Below, piece by piece: positions 60,570 through 64,000 of a stretch of 64,000 nucleotides of DNA. Made by a program: the position numbers and the translations under genes. The DNA is taken from contig CM060843.1 of the NCBI GenBank assembly GCA_030762175.1, forward strand, positions 112,745,369 through 112,809,368, in the 5' to 3' direction. Each line of letters opens with the position of its first letter. Position 1 is the first letter of the stretch. The notes below the pieces were generated by a model that was given only the letters and a program-made list of their open reading frames with translations, was not told the origin of the DNA and did not search any database. This DNA is from Metallyticus violacea. Its lineage: Eukaryota; Arthropoda; Insecta; Mantodea; Metallyticidae.

Positions 60570-60985
60570 GGCAAAATAAAAATCCAATCGATGAATGGCG
60601 CCATTACTGGACCACCAAAAAAAAAAAAAAAATTATCGGAATTCAGTAAAGGTGAAACTTTGTCTCCCAGGAGACCGTTAATGTGCAATATTAGTGACAC
60701 AATATGTGACTAGCTTAAAGAAAAAAATGGTGATACTTTCTGCAGAACTTAAACCATAATTCTGCATTACAGTGTTCGAATGTGTGTCGGGTTTGTTTAA
60801 ACGAAGAGCTGTGAACTGCAATAATATCCCTGACGTATACTCTTGCGCTCTTGCGACTTCGATTTGATTGAGATGAAGGAACCACTTCTTGGCATTCGCT
60901 TCAGAACCGTTCCAAAGATTTTTAAGGGAGTAGACCCCGTTATTGAAGCAGTAAGCGCTATGCTGCTACTTTTGCGCCGCTAGTG
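60570..60985 (+). pseudogene. Mariner-type transposase relic (C-terminal part)
   Basis: The clearest block is CDFDLIEMKEPLLGIRFRTV near 60.85-60.92 kb. Mariner-like enzymes have SPDLxPCDFDLIPKMKEPLRGxRF there, and the Asp in CDF is the third catalytic residue. Just before it PDVYSCALA (family: PPYSPDLAP) lies in another frame. Further upstream, more weakly, IDEWRHYWTTKKKK recalls the family's MEWRHxxSPKKKK. The HDNAP region was not readable, and several frameshifts separate the blocks. It ends at LLLLRR and a stop. Confidence 0.55.
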
Positions 60986-62035
60986 ACAACATTAAAATGA
61001 GGCATCTTTCTGTGTCTATGCTGAGTAAATAGTTCCCAGTTTTAAAATTCTAATCTTTGTATATTCACACTTCGAAGTATAGGAAAACCCTGTTTAATTT
61101 TTTATTTTGATAGTAATTTCTTAAATTTTAGATTGCTTTAAAAAGAGCAGATATGAAGGAACATGGGTTTGTCATGGATTTTTAATCGATAGACAGCCTT
61201 TTCAATAATTTCCCTGGTTGTTTTGTATCTTTTTGTCATATTAGTAGATAATACTAAGCAAAGAAAATAGAAAAAATAAATAAAAATTGTCTAAACAACG
61301 CAAAAAAAAAATTAGGCACAGCCAAGCAGTAAACAAAAGAAGGAGAAGAAGAGTAGAGAAAGAAAAGTGGAACCCAAGTCATTAAAAACTCTTTTGTTCT
61401 GACCCTCCATTTTTTATCGAATAAATTTACTCTTTTCGTTTCTTTGCCGCAGCGAACGCACAAAGTGCGTGGCTCCAGCGGAGTCTCACGAGAATAGGAA
61501 ACCGGGAGGTGGAGTAAAAGTTGGCTGAGGAATGTCATATCTTTCAGTGACGTCAGATGGTGTTAGAATAATGACGCCCACTATGTATGGCTTGGTTCCC
61601 ACCCCAAGTTAAGGATTAGCATACGGGCGTAGTCTTCTACTAGAGGTCGTGTCCACAAGTTCAAGGGAAGTCGCTGGCCGTGAATATCTCATTACGTGCA
61701 AGCTCTTCAACAACCCCGCGTCTTTCATATTGGCGTAGCAGATGACATCGAAAATGCAAAGAAAACCTAACACCATAATTGTCTTACACAATCATTAGCA
61801 ATAGTTTACTATGATGGTTTCATTGCTTCCAGTAATTAATTTAGAATGCAGTCTTACAAGAAAGCTGCCAGTAGTTTGTTGAATAGGCGTGGCTTATTGT
61901 ACTACCTGTATTCATAGTTTACATATGATTAAACTTGCTTCTTCTTAGCTAAAACTTCGCAACTGAAGATTGTGCAAAAAGCTGTTCTGCTTTCCATCAC
62001 AAAGTATTCACCGCGTTTCTAACAGACTACATGAG
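60986..62035. other. No recognisable gene or repeat
   Basis: A 94-codon minus frame at 61254-61538 has a Phe-rich end and matches nothing I know. The less AT-rich part at 61.43-61.75 kb is also unassigned. Confidence 0.4.
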
Positions 62036-62530
62036 TCTCAAAATTAGTTTCTGTATTTCAAATACTGACTCTGGGTCTATACGGATTACAATATGTCTTA
62101 AAAATAAATTCTGCAATTCTATATACTGGCTCTGGGCCTATAGGGACCACAATATGTCTCAAAATTAGTTTCTGCAATTCCAAATACTGACTTTGGGCCT
62201 ATATGGACCACAATATGTCTCAAAATTAGTTTCTGCAGTTCCAAATACTGACTCCGGGTCTATACACATTACAATATGTCTTAAAAATAAATTCTGCAAT
62301 TCCACATACTGACTCTGGGCCTATATGGACCACAATATGTCTCAAAATTAGTTTTTGCAATTTCAAATACTGACTCGGGGCTATATGGACCCCAATATGT
62401 CTTAAAAATAAATTCTGCAATTCCAAATACTGACTCTGGGCTATATGGACTACAATATGTCTCAAAATAGTTTCAACAATTTCAAACACTGGCTCTGGTC
62501 GTATACGGACTACATGAGTCTCAAAAATAG
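62036..62530. repeat. Tandem array of about eight ~60-bp units, two subtypes
   Basis: Eight units and a partial ninth, each 59-61 bp, share ATACTGACTCTGGG-type cores and ACAATATG ends. Two subtypes exist: A begins TCTCAAAATTAGTTTCTG and B begins TCTTAAAAATAAATTCTG. They run A-B-A-A-B-A-B-A', then a partial copy, suggesting a dimeric higher-order unit of about 121 bp. The 139-codon minus frame at 62226-62645, with a 20-residue period, is a by-product of the near-60-bp period. Similar ACTACATGAGTCTCAAAA strings occur at both array ends. Confidence 0.93.
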
Positions 62531-64000
62531 TACAAGAATAGAGGCCAAATGATAATTGCACACTAATTGTCATCATTGCCTGTAATTTTAGCAGATTTCC
62601 AAATTTTAAGGAACTAACAAAAGTTCTTTGTTCGTACATTCTCATACTAATGCGTTATCTTTCTGAAATATTTCAAATTATGTTTTCATAGCGAGGAACG
62701 TGGTATATTTTTCGTATTAAATATTGTTTGGTGGTAATGGGAAATAGTAATAATTACAGAAACAAGTTGTAACTAAAGGTTAAATATCTTGAGTTTAGTA
62801 TTAATTCGCAGCAATGGGTATTGTATGTAATTTTAACCATATTTATTTAAGGATACACAAAATTGCTTTTTTACAGAATTGAAAGTACACAGTCATATTT
62901 CATTAAATTAATATTTTATAATTTTAATGTATAGCCACAAGTATTTCTCTTTTAACTCTAATTTCCAGCAATACTTTCCAAAATAGATTAAACAATAAAA
63001 CAATAGTTTATTTATATACCTTCTAGAGAAATATAAACCAACCATAAATGTAATTTAGCTAAAGTATGCTCAGAATTATTTTTATACTTCCTCCCTAGCT
63101 CCCTTACAGCTAAGAGAGTATTTGATTCAGTCGTAAAAGACTTGTAGGGGTGTTGGCTTGTAGGGGTGACATCGGCTCATATCCCCATTATCCTTCATTA
63201 AACAAAATCCAGTTGCAATGTTTATTTCTTAGATTTAAATAATTTTACTGAATATTAACAAAAGTTTATTTTCTGAATTTTTATATTTTTAATTTCAATG
63301 AATAAATTAAGAGAACAAGGACAAAGGCCTCCAATCAAATGGTGACTTACTGATGAGTTGTATCAATGATGAGAACGATCATCCTACTTGCGCTTCATTC
63401 TGACAAGTTTTTATTATTTATTTTTAAGTCTTTCTGCTACACGCATGAAATTCTAAACCTAAACTATGTTTCTTGGTTTAAAAGTGTATTAATGACTTAG
63501 TGGTTGGTACTCATGTTGAATAAGTTGAAACAGATAACGGGAACATGTGATGAGAAATAGATTTTGTTTTTCTAATGAGTATTTTTCTTTAGATGTTCGA
63601 GAATTTGTCTGTATGTGCTCTGTGCCATATTCTATTTTAAAACATTATAAACACTACTCTTGACTAAGAAGCGAAGAGAGAGAAAAACATAATTGCTAAC
63701 GTTCTCTTCAGTTTTATGCTTGCAAAGCAACACATTAATTATTTGTGAAAACCGTTCATTAGACGGAGGCAAGCAGTTTTAGAATCTCCCTCTTTAATTT
63801 GTATGGGTAAATAACAACTAAAATCAATATCAAATTAATTGCTATGCAAACAGGTTCTCCTCCCCTATCTACCGGACGATCCGTACACCACGTTTGCGAG
63901 CACGCTTTCCGATTTGAATATTACCAAATGTGTGCCATAGTTTTATGTCTTGAATAACTGCACATTGTGTCGTTATCCTTTGTTATAAATATGACTAAGT
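62531..64000. other. AT-rich sequence, no gene seen
   Basis: Near 63.14 kb CTTGTAGGGGTG occurs twice about 20 bases apart. No open frame of note, transposon motif or tandem array beyond that. Confidence 0.45.

Noticed and set aside
62036..62530. CRISPR-like array
   Set aside because: Units are directly tandem without unique spacers, in a eukaryotic context.
62226..62645. 139-codon minus-strand frame with 20-residue repeats
   Set aside because: It is a product of the 60-bp tandem array, whose unit length keeps one frame mostly open. There is no sign of a gene.

Overview
This window reads as eukaryotic, very probably insect, intergenic or intronic DNA. It is AT-rich, has no operons and no long open frames, and is full of short dispersed repeats. 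The transposon types point to an arthropod: mariner-type transposases, Tc1/mariner elements whose N-terminal helix-turn-helix resembles the DUF4817 family common in insects, non-LTR retrotransposon pieces, and several tRNA-derived SINE families. One SINE carries a 3' motif that recalls orthopteroid SINEs, so a large-genome polyneopteran (cockroach, termite or relative) is my guess, at low certainty. I found no convincing host gene, no intact tRNA or rRNA gene and no CRISPR array. Nearly all open frames of 60 to 140 codons here look like chance or transposon remnants.

Layout. 1-7 kb: a SINE cut by the left edge, a mariner relic near 4.1-4.65 kb and a SINE at 6.78 kb. 7-15 kb: a tRNA-like relic, a mariner relic at 9.15-9.7 kb, a second-family SINE at 10.7 kb, a foldback MITE at 12.08-12.44 kb, then very AT-rich DNA. 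15-26 kb: a DUF4817-type element, a perfect 108-bp inverted repeat between AT microsatellites, a SINE pair, and a LINE fragment split by a SINE with clear target-site duplications. 26-39 kb: mariner relics, a reverse-transcriptase relic, more SINEs and a second LINE C-terminus on the minus strand. 39-48 kb: a mariner helix-turn-helix scrap, the largest DUF4817-type element and two SINEs joined head to head. 48-58 kb: a SINE, a pyrimidine-rich stretch, two more DUF4817-type elements 2 kb apart, a minus-strand mariner relic and another SINE. 58-64 kb: a mariner C-terminal relic and a tandem array of about eight 60-bp units.

No genes work together here; what can be read is a record of transposition. 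The main points are: (a) four DUF4817-type elements that share about 28-bp terminal repeats but each lost a different internal part of the transposase; (b) a perfect palindrome that is an inverted duplication of a dispersed repeat, with a diverged single copy 34 kb away; (c) a SINE whose insertion into a LINE coding remnant can be traced to the base; and (d) at least seven mariner relics of differing sequence, all broken. I did not find a new multi-gene biological system.
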